From: Saccopteryx bilineata
Taxonomy: Eukaryota > Chordata > Mammalia > Chiroptera > Emballonuridae
DNA length: 64,000 bases
Direction: 5' to 3'
Assembly: GCF_036850765.1 (NCBI RefSeq)
Contig: NC_089493.1
Coordinates: 189,257,140 to 189,321,139 of the forward strand
The first letter of the stretch is position 1, and every line of letters starts with the position of its first letter. Under the pieces are notes generated by a model. That model was not told the DNA's origin and did not search any database. It saw nothing but the letters and a program-made list of their open reading frames with translations. The translations under genes and the position numbers were made by a program. This document shows positions 1 to 13,270 of the stretch, piece by piece.

Positions 1-400
1 AAAATATCCCTCATTTTAAGTAAAGTGTTTGTTTTTAAAAAACAAACATATTTTCATTGTAATCAGCAAGGGGGTGGCCTGTCTGGTCCTCAGTGATAGG
101 AAACAACATCTGCAAAGTAATTAAAAGCTACCAGCCAGTGGGTCTTGTTGGTATTATTAAGATCCTGAAGGAGCCTGCTCAGCCTTTTTTGATGGCTTTC
201 ACCGTGGAATTCTCCACGGGTGAACTCATTCTGTAGTTCGGGGTGGTGTGCCTCTCTTTCTTTCCCCAGTTGACGACGTGGTTGACTCCTATTGGTCAAC
301 AAGTATCAGGGGAGGAGATTCATTCCGCGGAGGGATATATACTTTTCCAAGTGCTGTTTGCAAATTAAAATGAGGCTGGCAGGTGGCCTGAGACCTGGCT

Positions 401-720
401 CACCTCGACCGCAACGCTTACTGCCCACTCTCACCCCAGAGTTCTAGACGTTTCCCGTAGTGCTCGCGTGTAGCTTAGTGTCCCCATTGAAGCCTGCAGC
501 CTACAAAATCCACTTCTGGGAAGCCCTCCAGTACCGCCCCTCTGCCAGGGTCCGTGCCGGAGGTGCGCTAGCCAGCCCCGGGGCGCCCACTCTGCTGAAG
601 TCCTGCTGTATTTATGACACAGCAGGGGAGAGACGCCGCCCTCCGCCGCCTCCGCCACACTGGGGCGCTGTATCAGCCGGTTCCGTGTTCCTTGGAGAAC
701 ACAGCCTTTCGTTTTTTGCC
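401..720. promoter_or_regulatory. CpG-rich intronic block
   Basis: I count 22 CpG dinucleotides in 320 bp, with GC content above the surroundings and an observed/expected ratio near 0.8-0.9 by hand estimate. Bulk intron here is CpG-poor and no repeat was recognised. It could be an intragenic enhancer or a minor promoter; function is inference only. Confidence 0.25.
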
Positions 721-2189
721 TATGGCTCCTCTTGAGTACGCCCAGGGTTTGTCCCAGGGCTGGGCTGCAGGACAGACACTCTGGGGTTCATGGAATGGCC
801 TCACCTCCCTTCGCTCTCAGACACCCTCCCTACCCCCAGGGCCCGTGGAGGGCGCTCACAATTCCTCACACACAGCCAGGCTCTGAGTCCCAATCAGGCA
901 GGACCCGGCTCTGTCTCCACGACCAGCTCTTTACCAAGACCTCCTCCTTCCTTCTCCTTTACATTCCGTTTTCAGCCAGCTCCGCTGCAAAAAAAGAGAG
1001 CCCCCTGTGACTCCCACCCTCGTGATAATTGTGTCGCCGGAGGAGTGCGGAGAGAACTGCTTCTCTGCCCTCTATACTCCCGGGTCCCAGCAGTTTCCAG
1101 CTTGGCTCTTGGAGGCTGATGGCGCTAATCACCCAGCGCGGCACAGCCCAAACTATACATCACAAAAACTACATCCCGCCGGACCCTAGAGAAGGGAAGG
1201 GTTAACCCACCTTCTAGAGACAGAAGTCCCCACATCGCTGCCGTTCATAAAATATTAAAACTGCTGAGACTCCTGGGCCACCTACTGCAAGAGGAGTCAC
1301 AGTAGCACCTGGTCAAATTAGCAATGAAGTTGGTTAGAACTTGGCCCAAAAGGGTCATCTGTCTAGAGCTGTAAGCAGAGTTCTGGACTCTGATAAGTGT
1401 GAATTGCGTTTCTTGTAAAATCGTACTTTAACTTCAAGAGGAATTGCCAGACAGCCCGGTCTAGTTGTCTAGAAGTAATGCCAGGGACTGGGGGGGTAGG
1501 GTGAGGTGCAGAGGAAATGGCTGTACCTGATTTTGTTCCAACAAGTTAGCCAGCTGTCAATCACGGGGTTGCGTGGCTGCATCCAAAACACACTCTTCAG
1601 GACAGGAAGCGGAAAGCCTCCGGAGGCTCCGGCTTTGCAGAGAGCACCGGGCAGCTAGCCGTGGGACTGTCGCTCTGCGTTGGCTCATGTGTGCCCAGGA
1701 AGCTCCACTGTCATTGATGATTGCAATTCCCATGAACAGGGAGAGAGACTGCAGATACAGGAGGCAGGAGGAGAAGCTAGCTTTTTCCCTGTGAATCCAG
1801 GGAATGCAGGCAAGTCCTCGCGCTGGGTCCCTGAGGCATGTTGCTTTCCATTTCTCACCATACTTTGAATGTGAACTGATTGAACTTTTTATTTCCATTT
1901 AATGGGGCCAAGAAAGATCTGTATCCGTGCACTTACAGACCTGCTCTCTGGGGGTCTGATACTGGAAATGTTATATCACAGGGTTGCCCGGCACCGAATA
2001 CCGTCTACCCAGAGTTAAACAGCTCGAAACACATAATACACATCAACGCCCGCTCCTAGCTCTGAAAATCCCCCACACCGTGTTTGTAGAATGTAACACT
2101 TTCCTCTCCGCTAACTAATAACACTCACTGTTGATACCAGTGTCCTTACCTTGCATTGAGAGGGTGGGGCTTGTGTGCGGAAAGAGGTC

Positions 2190-2410
2190 GCCCAGGAATT
2201 AAATGCAGGAGCTCTGGACTCCAACAGACCCAGCTTAGGATCCAGCCTCCATCAGCTGCAAGTTGGGTGACCTTTGGCAAGTTATATATCTTCAGTCTCT
2301 GGTTTTTTCTTTCCGTCTGTAAATCGGGAACAGTAATACTTATGTGCAATTATTGTGAGGACGTCACACATTGTGGACACCCCATAAAATATTCGCTTAT
2401 TCATTACTAA
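2190..2410 (+). repeat. MIR-like SINE fragment
   Basis: The order 'gagctctggactcc', 'caagttgggtgacctttggc' and 'ctgtaaatcggga...aata', followed by a GTGAGGA stretch, matches the diverged core and 3' part of the mammalian-wide MIR in sense orientation. Confidence 0.6.
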
Positions 2411-4099
2411 TACCACACCTCACAGCTTTCTGTAGTTCCCCCCGACGAGTCTTCTCGAAATGAGCGGTTCAGGGAGCCTGGGAGGTGGCACACAGCCACG
2501 CAGGGCCGGGGCCCAAACCCCCAGAAAGAGAGGCCGGGCGCTGAACCGCTTGTGTTAACCTTGGTGCCTGGGCCCCTCCTCCTGTGGGAGGAGCTTGTGG
2601 GGATCCCTGAACTAGGCTGCCTAAAGCAGGGAAAATACAGGCAGCAAGAAAAAAAGGGAGAGATGCAGAAATGGCCCGGTGAGGATCCGACTGCCACATG
2701 CAGCAACATGGGTGTTAGAAACATGAACGAGGGGGACACACGTATGGTATTGCATGCGTGTCGGGTCCATACCTCCTCGGCTTCCAGCTGAGCAACGGCA
2801 GCTCTACTCCTTCATTCGTTCAAGAAGCATCTGTTGAGCACCTAGCAGGTGCTGGGTTCGCTCAGCGCATGTGTCCTCTGGTGAGTCCCTGGGCAGCAGG
2901 GGTCAGGGAGAAGTGGTTTGCAGAGGGGCAGGTGACAGTCTGAGTAACTTTAGACACCCCCTCCCCCTTAGCTCTCATGAGACTTCGCTGTTCTCTAACT
3001 GGAGACACCCTTCCTGGTGTTTCTTCTGCCAATAATTTTTGTTTGATTTCTCAACATTCCTCCTCCTCACTCACAAGCCTCCCAAGGCGATCCAGCGCAA
3101 GGAACTTCAAATGGTAGTTATGAGTTCATTTGTAACACAATGTAATCACAGAAAAGAAAGCAGGCAGGTATCAAATTGTGTGGATGCACGGAAATGACGC
3201 CCTCATAACTGTTAATCCTTTCAACCACTGGAGAAACTTAGTTAAATCAAATGAAGATGGCGGCTCGTTAAATATTTATTTTCTTTCCTATCCTTATTTA
3301 TCTTTTAATCCTCCATCTATGGCACAGCTTGTTCCTGTTAACTAACACTCGTTCATTAAGTCTGGTCTTCTCTTCGCTAGAGAGAGCTGTATTTTTATTT
3401 ATTACAAAAAGCCTTCAGACGCTTATAATCTAATTTCGTTGGATTACTGCTTGGGCATTGCTAAGTAAGAAGACCGTGCGGTTTACAGGTGGAATTACTG
3501 ACAGGGGGAGGGGGTGGGAGCGACCAAGTTTTCTCCTCGTTCCTCTCTGACGGGAGGAGGCTGGGCAGGCCTCTCCTCTGTTAGGGGAGTTGGCCTAGAT
3601 TTGGATAATGAGGGCACTGTGAGTTCAGTCTCTTTGTTGGCTACAAGAAGGGGAGGGAGGGCAGAAAGTGTTGTCCACTCAGATGCCCCAATCTGGAGGA
3701 GGCAAGAGCCGTGGGAGTGGTCCCAACCTGGAAAGGGAAGCCCCACTCGCAGGGGCGGACACGACTCACCTCCTCCAGCCACACGTTGTCATGTAGCCTC
3801 GTTTGGCCAAACTTTCTATTTCCCAATAGAAGCCAGGAGTTGGGATTGTGATGCATCATCCCCCGATTTTTAAGTGTTGGTAAACGGTTCACAGTTTGGG
3901 AGAACGCTCTACCAGCCATGCAAGCGAGACAGGGAGGTGATCAATGTGCCGCCTGTGAGCACTGACACCTGTTTCCAGGGCAGGGTTAGTACTCCGTTAG
4001 AGAGCGTCATTTGCCTGGATGGAGACCAGGACAGCTTTGGCTTCTCTTCTCTGATGGCCCCAACCTCCTGGTGACTAGTTTCAGCCGTTCGGAGTCTCA

Positions 4100-4280
4100 T
4101 CACCATGGTACCATGGCTTAGCCTTGCACTTACACGGTGCATTTTCTCCAAGGAGCTCAAAAGACTTTGTGTTGCCTCAGTCAACCTCCCAATAGCCCCA
4201 TGAAGCAGGCAGGTAACTATAGCCCCCAGACACACAATGAGCAGCAACGGGAACTGTTTTACATAAGGCAGCGAGGCTGA
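4100..4280 (-). repeat. MIR-like SINE fragment, antisense
   Basis: 'Caacctcccaatagcccca' followed by 'tgaagcaggcaggtaactat' corresponds to the reverse of the MIR 3' half. It is strongly diverged. Confidence 0.45.
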
Positions 4281-4479
4281 CTCGTTGGTTGGAAGCCACA
4301 GTCTGCATAATTGGCAGACACAGCAGTCAAGAAGCATGGGCAGGGTTCCCCATCAGTGCCCCCCGGGCTGCCCTGTTTGGCTTCTCTCCCTTCCATCTGC
4401 TCCAGTTGACAGCCAAGCCCCGGATCTCAACAACATGGACAGGCAAACTGAGCCACTGACTAGTTTCCGTTGTGCATGT

Positions 4480-4540
4480 GAGTGTGTACACGTCTGTGTG
4501 TGCATGCATGTGTGTGTGTGTGTGTGCATGTGCGCACGCC
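4480..4540. repeat. (TG)n microsatellite, interrupted
   Basis: TG dinucleotides are interrupted by CA and CG steps, with a pure core at about 4509-4526. Confidence 0.9.
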
Positions 4541-5670
4541 CATCTGACTTCTCGGCAGGCCCAGCATGATACTTCCACACCCATTACCACATGTCTCTGC
4601 GTTGGTCATTGGTCGAACGCCATGCACTGAAATGCTACTTTTGCAAATGCTCAACACCTAGAAACTCCACAGAGACGTCTTCAGGATTCTGGATACATTG
4701 CCTAATGATTCATGCTGCTAGGGATCCCCACGTCCCTTTCTCTTCCTGGGACCGATAGAGTTTCCATCTCCCTAACAGAGCTGGCATGTGTGCCAGCTTT
4801 TTGGCCCTAACGGATTAGCAGGAATGGCCACGTAGCACAGGGACAAGGGCCAGAACAGTGCAGGGAAGGGCCAGGAACAAAGATCTAATCCGAGCTGGCT
4901 TGGATAGAACAGCCGAGAAGGTCACACTGACCAGCAGTGACTGGAGTTCTGAGTCTGTCATCACGTCCCCGCTGTGACTGAGTTCAAGGGCCTTGTTACG
5001 AAATCGCCCTGCCCAGTGCCTTCCCATTGGTTCATGGGCATATCACTCTCTGTCCTGCTCTACGCAGGGGACTTTCTTGGGCTTTCAGGCTTGACCCAGA
5101 GAGATGACTCCAGTACAGAAGGGTAACCTGTTGATCTTTGTCCCAGGAGAGCAGAGCACCGGTGTTCTGCATTTTCTAGATTGCTTCATTCTTCCTCCCA
5201 AATCATCTCAGATCAGGCGACTGATTCCTGGGAACAGTTCCCAGCACGATAGCAAACTGCAGTCCTTCACTGCCTCTGCGCGTGCGCAGGCCACGAACGC
5301 CCTTCAGAGGCAGGTGCAGGGCAGAGAAACGCCTGCCGCTTCCAGCGCACGTGTTGGGGAGATAACTGGACTTCCTGCCATTGGCCCTGCGGAGGCTGTC
5401 ATACCTCCCCCCCATCTGACTCCACAGGCCGGGCCACTCTAGAGTCAAAGGCAACGGCCTTTTCTAGGAATGAAGACTCAAGAGGTCCCACAGACGAGCA
5501 CTAGCAATGTCTCGATCTAGGCAGAAGTGCAGTGGAATAAGCAGCCAGAACCAGTCATGCTGTTTTAGCTCGTCCCAGGAGGTCAAAATCAATACGAATA
5601 TTTTTAAAGTATGGAGACTTCAAAAGTCATTTCTTGATACATACCTGAGTATATATTATCAAGAGATGGC

Positions 5671-5716
5671 CCTTCCTTCCTTCCTTCCTTCCTTCCTTCC
5701 TTCCTTCCTTCCTTCC
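5671..5716. repeat. (TTCC)n microsatellite
   Basis: There are about 11 uninterrupted copies of the tetramer. Confidence 0.95.
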
Positions 5717-7584
5717 ACCACCCTGGAAGAAACTGACTTTGCATTCCGCTTGGCTGTTCAGGATGGAGGTTCTCAAAGGCCAGCCGAAGCTTGTCCTTAG
5801 CTCCATTCTTCATGTCTCTCAAGATATCACGCCAACAAATCACAATTTGTGTTTTTTATCCACATACACAAACAAATGTGCTGGGGAACTCAAGGGCCAC
5901 CATGTTAGGGACACCTTTGTTATAACAGCCTCCGGATGACATTCTATAAATTTTCCCCCAAAAAAATCTTTTTAAAAAGGCAGGGAAGCCACCAGTTTCC
6001 TCCGTGCTGCTGAACCGGGTGAAGCCTGCAGTGCCCCATGGCACAGTGAACGGGCTGCCGTCTCTGTGGGTCTGCAGGCAGGTTCCAGCCCACCCGGGTG
6101 AACAGCAGACAGTAAAACCCAGGGAGGTCCACCCAGGCAGACGGGAGTCAGGTCGGCAGTGAGTTCGGCCCCTGGAGTTGACACCCTCAGCCCTGCTTAG
6201 CCTTCGGGAGAAAAGGAACTAAAACTCCAGGCTGAGCCAAGCATCTGGGTAGACCAGCAGGTCGCTTTGAGGTTGCGTCTCACTGATCTCCGCAGACTGG
6301 GCCTGCTTTAGCTTGACATTTAAATTTCTGCTCCCATCACCGGTTGAGATTGGGTTACACTAAGTAATGTGACTTTTAACATATTTTCTGAGCAGTGAAA
6401 GCAAATGATGGCAGTGTTATAAAATCGTGTCTTTCAGGAGACATTAAAATGTTACCGACACCGATCACAGCAAGGTAAAAAAGCCACAAGCCCGGGACTT
6501 TGAGGGGAAGGAGAACGGAGGCTCCTAGAAGCAGCAGGAGACTGATGCATAGAGACAGTCGTTAAAGCCAAGCGGGGAATGGCTTTAGCAGCTAGACATG
6601 CACATTGCTGGGGGATTATCCTTTTTATGTGTTTCCCCCCCCTGCCTATTGAAACCCTTACAATGCCTCCCAGGGAAGATGGTCTCTGGAAGAGTCTATT
6701 CCTTTGGTTTGGCCAACCCTGGCACCCAGCACAAAAACATACCCCCCAGAAAACCTAAATTATCCCCTGCTTTGGAGCTTGGAATACAGCAGGTGCTCAG
6801 TCAGCACTGGCTGACCGGCTGGCTTGAGCTTCCCCCCAGGCAGGACCCTCTCGAGTTATTTAAGAGAGAGAAAAGAAGAAGAGTATCTAGGGGAGTGGTC
6901 AGGGAGGGTGTAGAGAGAAGCCCACCAAGAGTTAGCATCGAAAATACTGTGTTTCATAGCTTCCAAAATGGCCATGGGTTAGAAGTCAAGAGCTGGAGGC
7001 CAAGAAGGAAAAGGGCGTAACAAAGTAGCAGAAGGGTTTCTCCCGAGATTTCCAGGATGAGGGTCTGAACTACAGGAATGGGTTGGCTTCATGCAATACA
7101 TTCAAAATGGGATCCGTATCACCCCCTAAGAAAGTGAAAAATGGTTTTTTGGGGAGGGCGAAAACAAAATGTTGCTTTTTATCTATAAAACACAGATATA
7201 TGTGCAATAAGCAAACAGATAAAGAGTATATCTGTGACATTAAATTTTCATGCTAGGGAAAGCAGTGAGGAGGGAGGAAAAGGTCTAGAAAGGTCCGTGG
7301 TGAAGGAGATAATGACCCAAAGATAGCTGAGAAATATTCATCTAGTAGAAGAGATGATGGGTAGGTGTGTTTCTAGAACTTCAATAGAAGTGGCCTCAAG
7401 TGTCTCTGCTGAAGATACAGTATTGCTCAGGAAGCTTTGCCAACTCATGTTTCCATCTTGATCACCACCAGTCTGCTGGCTAAGGCTCATACCAAATCAG
7501 CTTGGACTAAAATAGCAAGAAAGGCCAAATAATTCATTTTTTTATGTGTTTTGAATTTACCGACTGACTCAAGTCCCTCTTCAG

Positions 7585-7750
7585 ATAACGACAGCTAACA
7601 CCACGTACTGACCATAACACGGGTCAGCCCCCCACCTACCTTCTCTCATCTAATCCTCATCTCGATTTGCTGGGGTGAAAACTATTATCATCATTGCACA
7701 GGTGAGCAAGCTGGGGCTCAAGGAGGTTAAGCAGACGGTGTAAGTCTTTA
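7585..7750 (-). repeat. MIR-like SINE fragment, antisense
   Basis: 'Tctaatcctcatctc', 'actattatcatcattgcaca' and 'aaggaggttaagcag' are the reversed MIR core. Confidence 0.6.
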
Positions 7751-9918
7751 ACTGTCGGTGACGGGGGCGGGGGGGGGGGGGGGAGGCGAGTTGTTCTCAA
7801 TCCAGGTTTACTTGACAGAGAGACCAGGTGTAACCATGAAACTATTGTGATCACCTGCTTCGACCCCAGGTAGTTGCTTGCAGCAGGAGGATTACTTTGG
7901 AGGCCAGCAATGAAATCAAGGGAGGGAGACCAGGGAGACAGCCTCACCTATCAGTAAAGTCACCACCTGCAGGAGTGTTTCTTTGATGACGGAGGACAGT
8001 CCCCCCTGGCAGAACGCTTTGGGGATTCTCTGCTATCCAAGGGCCACCCCAGACAGCACAAAGTGGTCTCAGGTTCTGAAAATGACTGCTCTTCCGTATC
8101 GGCATCGCTGGCCTTCTTCCCCAAGTTTAAGCTGGCTTTCTATTCAGGGTTCACATTTCCACCAACTTCTCATTAAATTAATTATTCAATGCCGTTCCGA
8201 GTTAGCGTTCTCGCGGCAACAGTAACTCCGCCCTGGCTAGATTGCGGCGTAAATTGAGCAGCGTGTTTGGCAATAAAGTTAATTTTATATTCACCAGAGA
8301 ACTGAGGTAGAGCTGCTGTGGGAAACCATCACTGCAAATCTCTTGACTGGGGTGGCATTTAAATTCCCAGCCTCGGCACTGCCCGCCGTGGCCCCTTTCG
8401 CGCCGACGCTGAATTTGCTTCACAGCCTGGCCCGGCTGCCCCTGAACTTGGGAGGCCTGTCTGAGTCGAACATAGCAGCCTTCTAGTTCGCTCAGCCTTC
8501 TTGCTTTTCCTAGTACAGAGAAATAGCCAAGAAAACAAAAACGATTCCCATTTTCATCTTGAAGATGTCGGTTTTCGGGAAGGTGACTTATCTGTAGCAG
8601 CGCAGCCAGGGAGAAGCACCCAGTCTCAGGCCGTGTCAGCGGCAGCAGGTGATGCCGTCGCATTTGTGTTGAGCCAGGATTCTCCTCCAAGGGTGTTTTT
8701 GGCTCTGTGCTGTATTAGCCAGTACACAAGGGGGTGACCTCTGAAAGCTCCCGCATCCTTGCCTGTGCCATTAATCACGCAGGCACACAGGGCCATACAT
8801 CAGAACTTATTGGAGCTCCGGAAAAGCTAAACATTTTCCCAGAGCCACATAAAACCCAAGCATCTCTAAATCAAGACGCATTGCGGGGCCTCTCTAAAAG
8901 GACCATTCAGCAGAAATGAGCTAGAACTGGGGCTAAATCCTGGCGGCCGAGGCCTGTGCCCAGGCGAGGGCGGAGGCTTGCTTGGGAGGGATAAGCAGAA
9001 GGAGATGAAACTCGGAGATGGTTCGAGAGGGGAGCGTTCCATCTCCAAGGATTATCGATTCCTGTAGCTTTAATTGGAAAAATCAGTCATGCTTTCTGCC
9101 CCCCGGGGGTGGCCCGGCTGCAGCTTGGGAGCGTGTGTGGGAACCCTGCAGGTTAGCAGCTGAGAAGCAGCCCCCACTCCCCACTCAGTGATCCAGTCAG
9201 CTGAAAGGTGACTTAGCCGAAACAGTGCTTGCTGTTTTTGCGTGTTTCAGAAGTATTTGCCAAAAGGGACTTGGGTTTCTCTGTGAGAGGATTTCAAAAA
9301 GGAGGGAGCTCTCGCCCTGCTAAGGGCACACTCATTATGCAAAACTGAAGAGCAGCACCTAACAATAGCACAGGCCAGGTTGTTGGGATTCTGGCTGCAT
9401 TTTGTACTCTGTCAGAAAACAAGCCTCCTTGTCCCTATGCTGCACCGCACAGAGATGCACCTGCTGATCGAGACTGTGGCAGAATTTGTAGATAAAGACC
9501 CTGTAATGACCAGTGACTGCCCCCCAAGTCCTCGATCAGCTAAAAACTATGTTAAGAGAAGGATTAGAATACTACATGCAAATAGGGTTTCAAAGAGTGG
9601 GATTAAGTTCATGATGGCTCAGGTTACCTGGGTCACAAGGATGGGAAAGGAAGAATGCTAGAAGGTGGTGGATTCATGTGTGAGGGCGGGGCTGGGAGGC
9701 ACCGTGCGAGCCAGAGGAAAGAAAAGAGGGTGAAGAAGCAGAGGACGGATTGCAATGTTTTTCATTGTTTCTGTACCAGGCAAAGGAACGTAAAACAAGA
9801 TAAAATATGGTTACTGTATGAGGTCATCGGACATGTAGTGTTTTGAGAATAAATCTTCAGAGAGTTTGTAGAGATTGGTTGGTAAAGGAAGCCTTGATAG
9901 ATTAATAAATAAATATCA

Positions 9919-9996
9919 ATAGATGGATAGATGGATGATAGATAGAGGAAGGGAGGGGAGGGGAGGGGAGGAGAGGAGAGGAGAGGAGAGGAAGAA
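9919..9996. repeat. GATA/GATG then GGGGA/GAGGA purine array
   Basis: A short GAT(A/G) tetramer tract passes into pentameric GGGGA and GAGGA units on the same purine-rich strand. Confidence 0.85.
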
Positions 9997-10599
9997 AGGG
10001 TGGGTGGGTAAAGATTGTTTTTCAAGTGTGGTTGAGTGCCACAATTCACATGGGTCCAGCTGACCAATAGGAATAAATAGAGTGCAAAGGAATTAAAAGC
10101 CCAGGTATCGTAACCTGGGAGGGTGTTGGTTTGAGGTGGTCCAAGGAGGCCCTATTGCCAAGAACTAGATGAAACTGGTGGAGTAAATGCAGCTGCGTGA
10201 TCTGAAGTCATTACATTAAGAAAGTTATGAAGTCGGCTTGCTAGAGATGTTCCAGGTGAGATGGTCAACCCTGACCCTAGGGACAGAGCCTGGGTGACTC
10301 CGGAGTTCTCTGCTGTCCTCCACCCATGCCACCATTTCCCTTCGCCTCCAAATGTTGTGTTCAAGAGTAGAGCAACTTGGAGAGGAGGGCACAGCCACCG
10401 CACAGCCCAACCTCCTCAGCCTCATTTGTTTGCTGACTCCTGGCTGGGTGTTTCATTTGTGTGTAGCCACCAGAGGGCTATTTTATGGACAGTGTATTGT
10501 ATCCTCTGCTTCTGTCTCCCAAAGTCTTCCCTTTTGGAAGGACATGCAGGGAGCCCTAGACACACCTAGCGGTGCCACATAGAGCCGTGGTGGCAGGGC

Positions 10600-11315
10600 A
10601 TGGTACGATGCCCGAACCACCACCCTGGCTCACCAAGATTACCCCTCGGGCCCGCCTCCTGGCCAGCCTCCCCGTCTGTCCTCCCAGCACAAAGGGATCC
10701 TTACAAACTCGAGTCAGATCAGGGCATCCTCTGCTCAGAACCCCACGGTGCTTCGTGTCATTCAGGGTAAAGCCTGTGTCTCTCCCATGGACCCCGAGGC
10801 CCTGCGTGATCTCGCTGCACGCAGGCTGCTCCACCACACCGGTCACCGTGCGGTCCCTCCAGCACCCCCAGGGCTCTTTGCCTCGGGGCCTTTGTAGCTG
10901 CAGGGCCCTCGGCATGTCCCCCCTGGGGGGACATGGGCTCCTGTCCCCCAGACAGCCACATGACTCACTTCCTCCCCCCCCTGAGGTTGTTCAAAGGTCA
11001 CCTTATCAGCGCGACCTTCCCTCAGCACCCCACACACCAGAGCAGGCCCCGTCTCCCCCCGACTGCCCCAACGCAACCCTCCTCCATTGTCTCCCCTGTG
11101 GCAATTTTCACCAACTGACATACTATCATAATTTCTTTTCTTTTCTTTTCTTTTCTTTTTATTGTGGCTCTGCCCCAATTAGAACGTAAGATCTTTGAGA
11201 GCAAGACTTGGTCTCTTCTGCCTGTCACGGCATGTCATGTGTCTAGAAAGCAGCTAGCACTCGGTAGACACTCAGCACATCTTTAACGAATGAATGAAAG
11301 AATAAACTCACGGTC
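10600..11315 (+). repeat. L2-like LINE fragment
   Basis: 'Gtcaccttatcagcgcgacc', 'ccaattagaacgtaagatct', 'cactcggtagacactcagca' and the closing 'gaatgaatgaaagaat' match the L2 3' end in sense orientation. It is interrupted by a TTTTC microsatellite at 11133-11160. The open frame across it is a by-product of GC-rich decay, not a gene. Confidence 0.65.
11133..11160. repeat. (TTTTC)n microsatellite
   Basis: About five copies of the pentamer lie inside the L2-like fragment. Confidence 0.85.
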
Positions 11316-11804
11316 CCACCCCAGAAGTTGGCATATAACAATATATAGCAGTGTAACTCAGTAAGTGTTTGCTGTGGGGGTAGGTTCCTAACCGGAAAGG
11401 TCCTTTTTACCCTTGACTCCCAGACACTAGGCTCATCAAGGACAAGGGTACCAAGAGCACCACCCTTGACTGGGGGCCGCCAAACCACTCAGGCAGGACA
11501 CGGGGCGGTGGCCCCCCCTTGCAGGATCATCACGGGGCACTCACTGTCTGGTCCTCGGCTTCTGAGACTCCATCTTGGTTGTAGGAACAGAAGCCATCAA
11601 GCTGTAGACCGACCCCCTCGCGTGAACCCAAGCTCACCCGTTCATTACGCCCCCCGGGGAAGGAAACCCACATCTCCTCAGGGGAGTCGCCCCCTGAAAG
11701 GACCTCTCCGTGGGAAATGAGGTTCATGCGAGAAGACTGCTTGGGGAGCAAGGAACCGAAGCAAGGAGACATCCTGAGGCCACTGCCTCCCAGTGGACTC
11801 CCAC

Positions 11805-11975
11805 CTGGCTGGACTCAGAGTTGGACGGGCCTGGGTTCAAATCCTCCGGCTACCGCTTTCAGTGATTACGACCCCAGGCGTGTTCATTCACCTCTCTGAG
11901 CTTCAGCTTTTTCAACCACAGTTGAAGATAGAAACGCGTGCCTCGTGTGGTCCTTGTCCGGACCCAGTGAAATAA
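11805..11975 (+). repeat. MIR-like SINE fragment
   Basis: 'Cctgggttcaaatcctccgg', 'ttcacctctctgagcttcag' and 'gaagatagaaacgcgtgcct' follow the MIR order in sense orientation. Confidence 0.65.
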
Positions 11976-12559
11976 GACAGAAGAGAAGAGTTGAGCCCGG
12001 TACCCACTCATCGAGGGCAGGTGGTGGTGCTCTCTTTCCCCTCGGTGGAGCAGAACACACTGACCTGTGAAGCTCCACACTCCAGGCAGACGGCCGCTCT
12101 CCGTGAACATCCCTCCCTGAGCCCGGTGGGGGTTCCTGAAGCCTGGGACCCTTCGCAGGCTCGCCCCGCAGGCCTCTTGTTTTCTGTAAATAACTTGTCA
12201 CGTCCGTTAAGTGCTGAATCTCACTCATGTAACTCTCGGAAATGTCCTTGTCGATCTCATTTGCATTTCAGTCCTTGGAGGGCACCTTCGTGGGGTCTTT
12301 ACGGGACCGGTTATGCTGATCTTAGTTTAAATAATAGTGTGCAGTCGCTCCTCGTAGCCAATGCCAGTGCAAAACAGAGGCTTCCCTAAGCCGCACAGAC
12401 CCTTCTGCAAGCTTTCTAGGTAATTTTTAATGACAGCAAAAATAATAACAGTAGCTGTCAGTGGAACGTTGACTATGTGCACTTACATGTAGCCTACGCA
12501 CCACGTGTAACACCTGCACTTATACGCATTTACATTCATGCTTAGTTAACTTGTGATAT

Positions 12560-12740
12560 GGAGTCTCTCTTTGAAGCCCCAATACCCGGGTATTTTTATT
12601 GCCCTGGTTTTACAGATGAAGATACTAAGTAATAAACAATAATGGACAGAATAATAATTTTTGCCCAAGATCATGCAGCCAAGGCGTGGAGCCGAGATTT
12701 GAACCCAAGCAGCCTTCTACTCACTGCCGTGCGGTTACTG
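12560..12740 (-). repeat. MIR-like SINE fragment, antisense
   Basis: 'Ttttacagatgaagatacta', 'caagatcatgcagccaaggc' and 'gatttgaacccaagcagcct' match reversed MIR. Confidence 0.65.
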
Positions 12741-13039
12741 GGCTGACCTGGAGCTGGGGCTTGAGAAGGCAGCAGAATCTGTTGGAGGACCCAACGTCCT
12801 TGAACCAGCCGCCCAGGACAAAGCGCTGCACCCTCTCCCTTGCCTTTGGGTGCATTTGCCGTGATCCCCACCCTGACCCTGATGGCCACCAATGAGAAAA
12901 ACCCATCCTCGCTCCGTGTCCTCAGTAGTGACCTCTTATCCCAGGTTGCCTGAAACTGAGGCATTTCTTGGTATTTGGGACCTTCATCGCCTAAACATAG
13001 ACAGTCCCTGGCACAAGGGGACAACTGGTCACTTTAGTT

Positions 13040-13270
13040 GAGAGCCCATCCATCTGGTGTCAAATCCTGGCTCCCCCACTAACCGCCTCCGCAACTTTAG
13101 CCAAGTTACTTAACTTCTCTGTGCCTCTATGGTAATAGTAGCTACAGTAGAGAGGTGTTGTGACGATTAAATGAGCTAATGCAAGACAAGGCCCAGCGAA
13201 GAGAGCCAGGCACAGGCACACCAAAATGTCCCTGTGAGGGCTTGCTATTATTATTGTCATCCTATTAAAA
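13040..13270 (+). repeat. MIR SINE, fairly complete
   Basis: 'Gtgtcaaatcctggctcc', 'gccaagttacttaacttctc', 'tgtgacgattaaatgagcta' and 'gcttgctattattatt' follow the whole MIR consensus order in sense orientation. Confidence 0.75.

Noticed and set aside
10572..11189. 205-codon open frame
   Set aside because: It lies across an L2-like fragment with high GC; overlapping frames are open too and there is no protein similarity I recognise.
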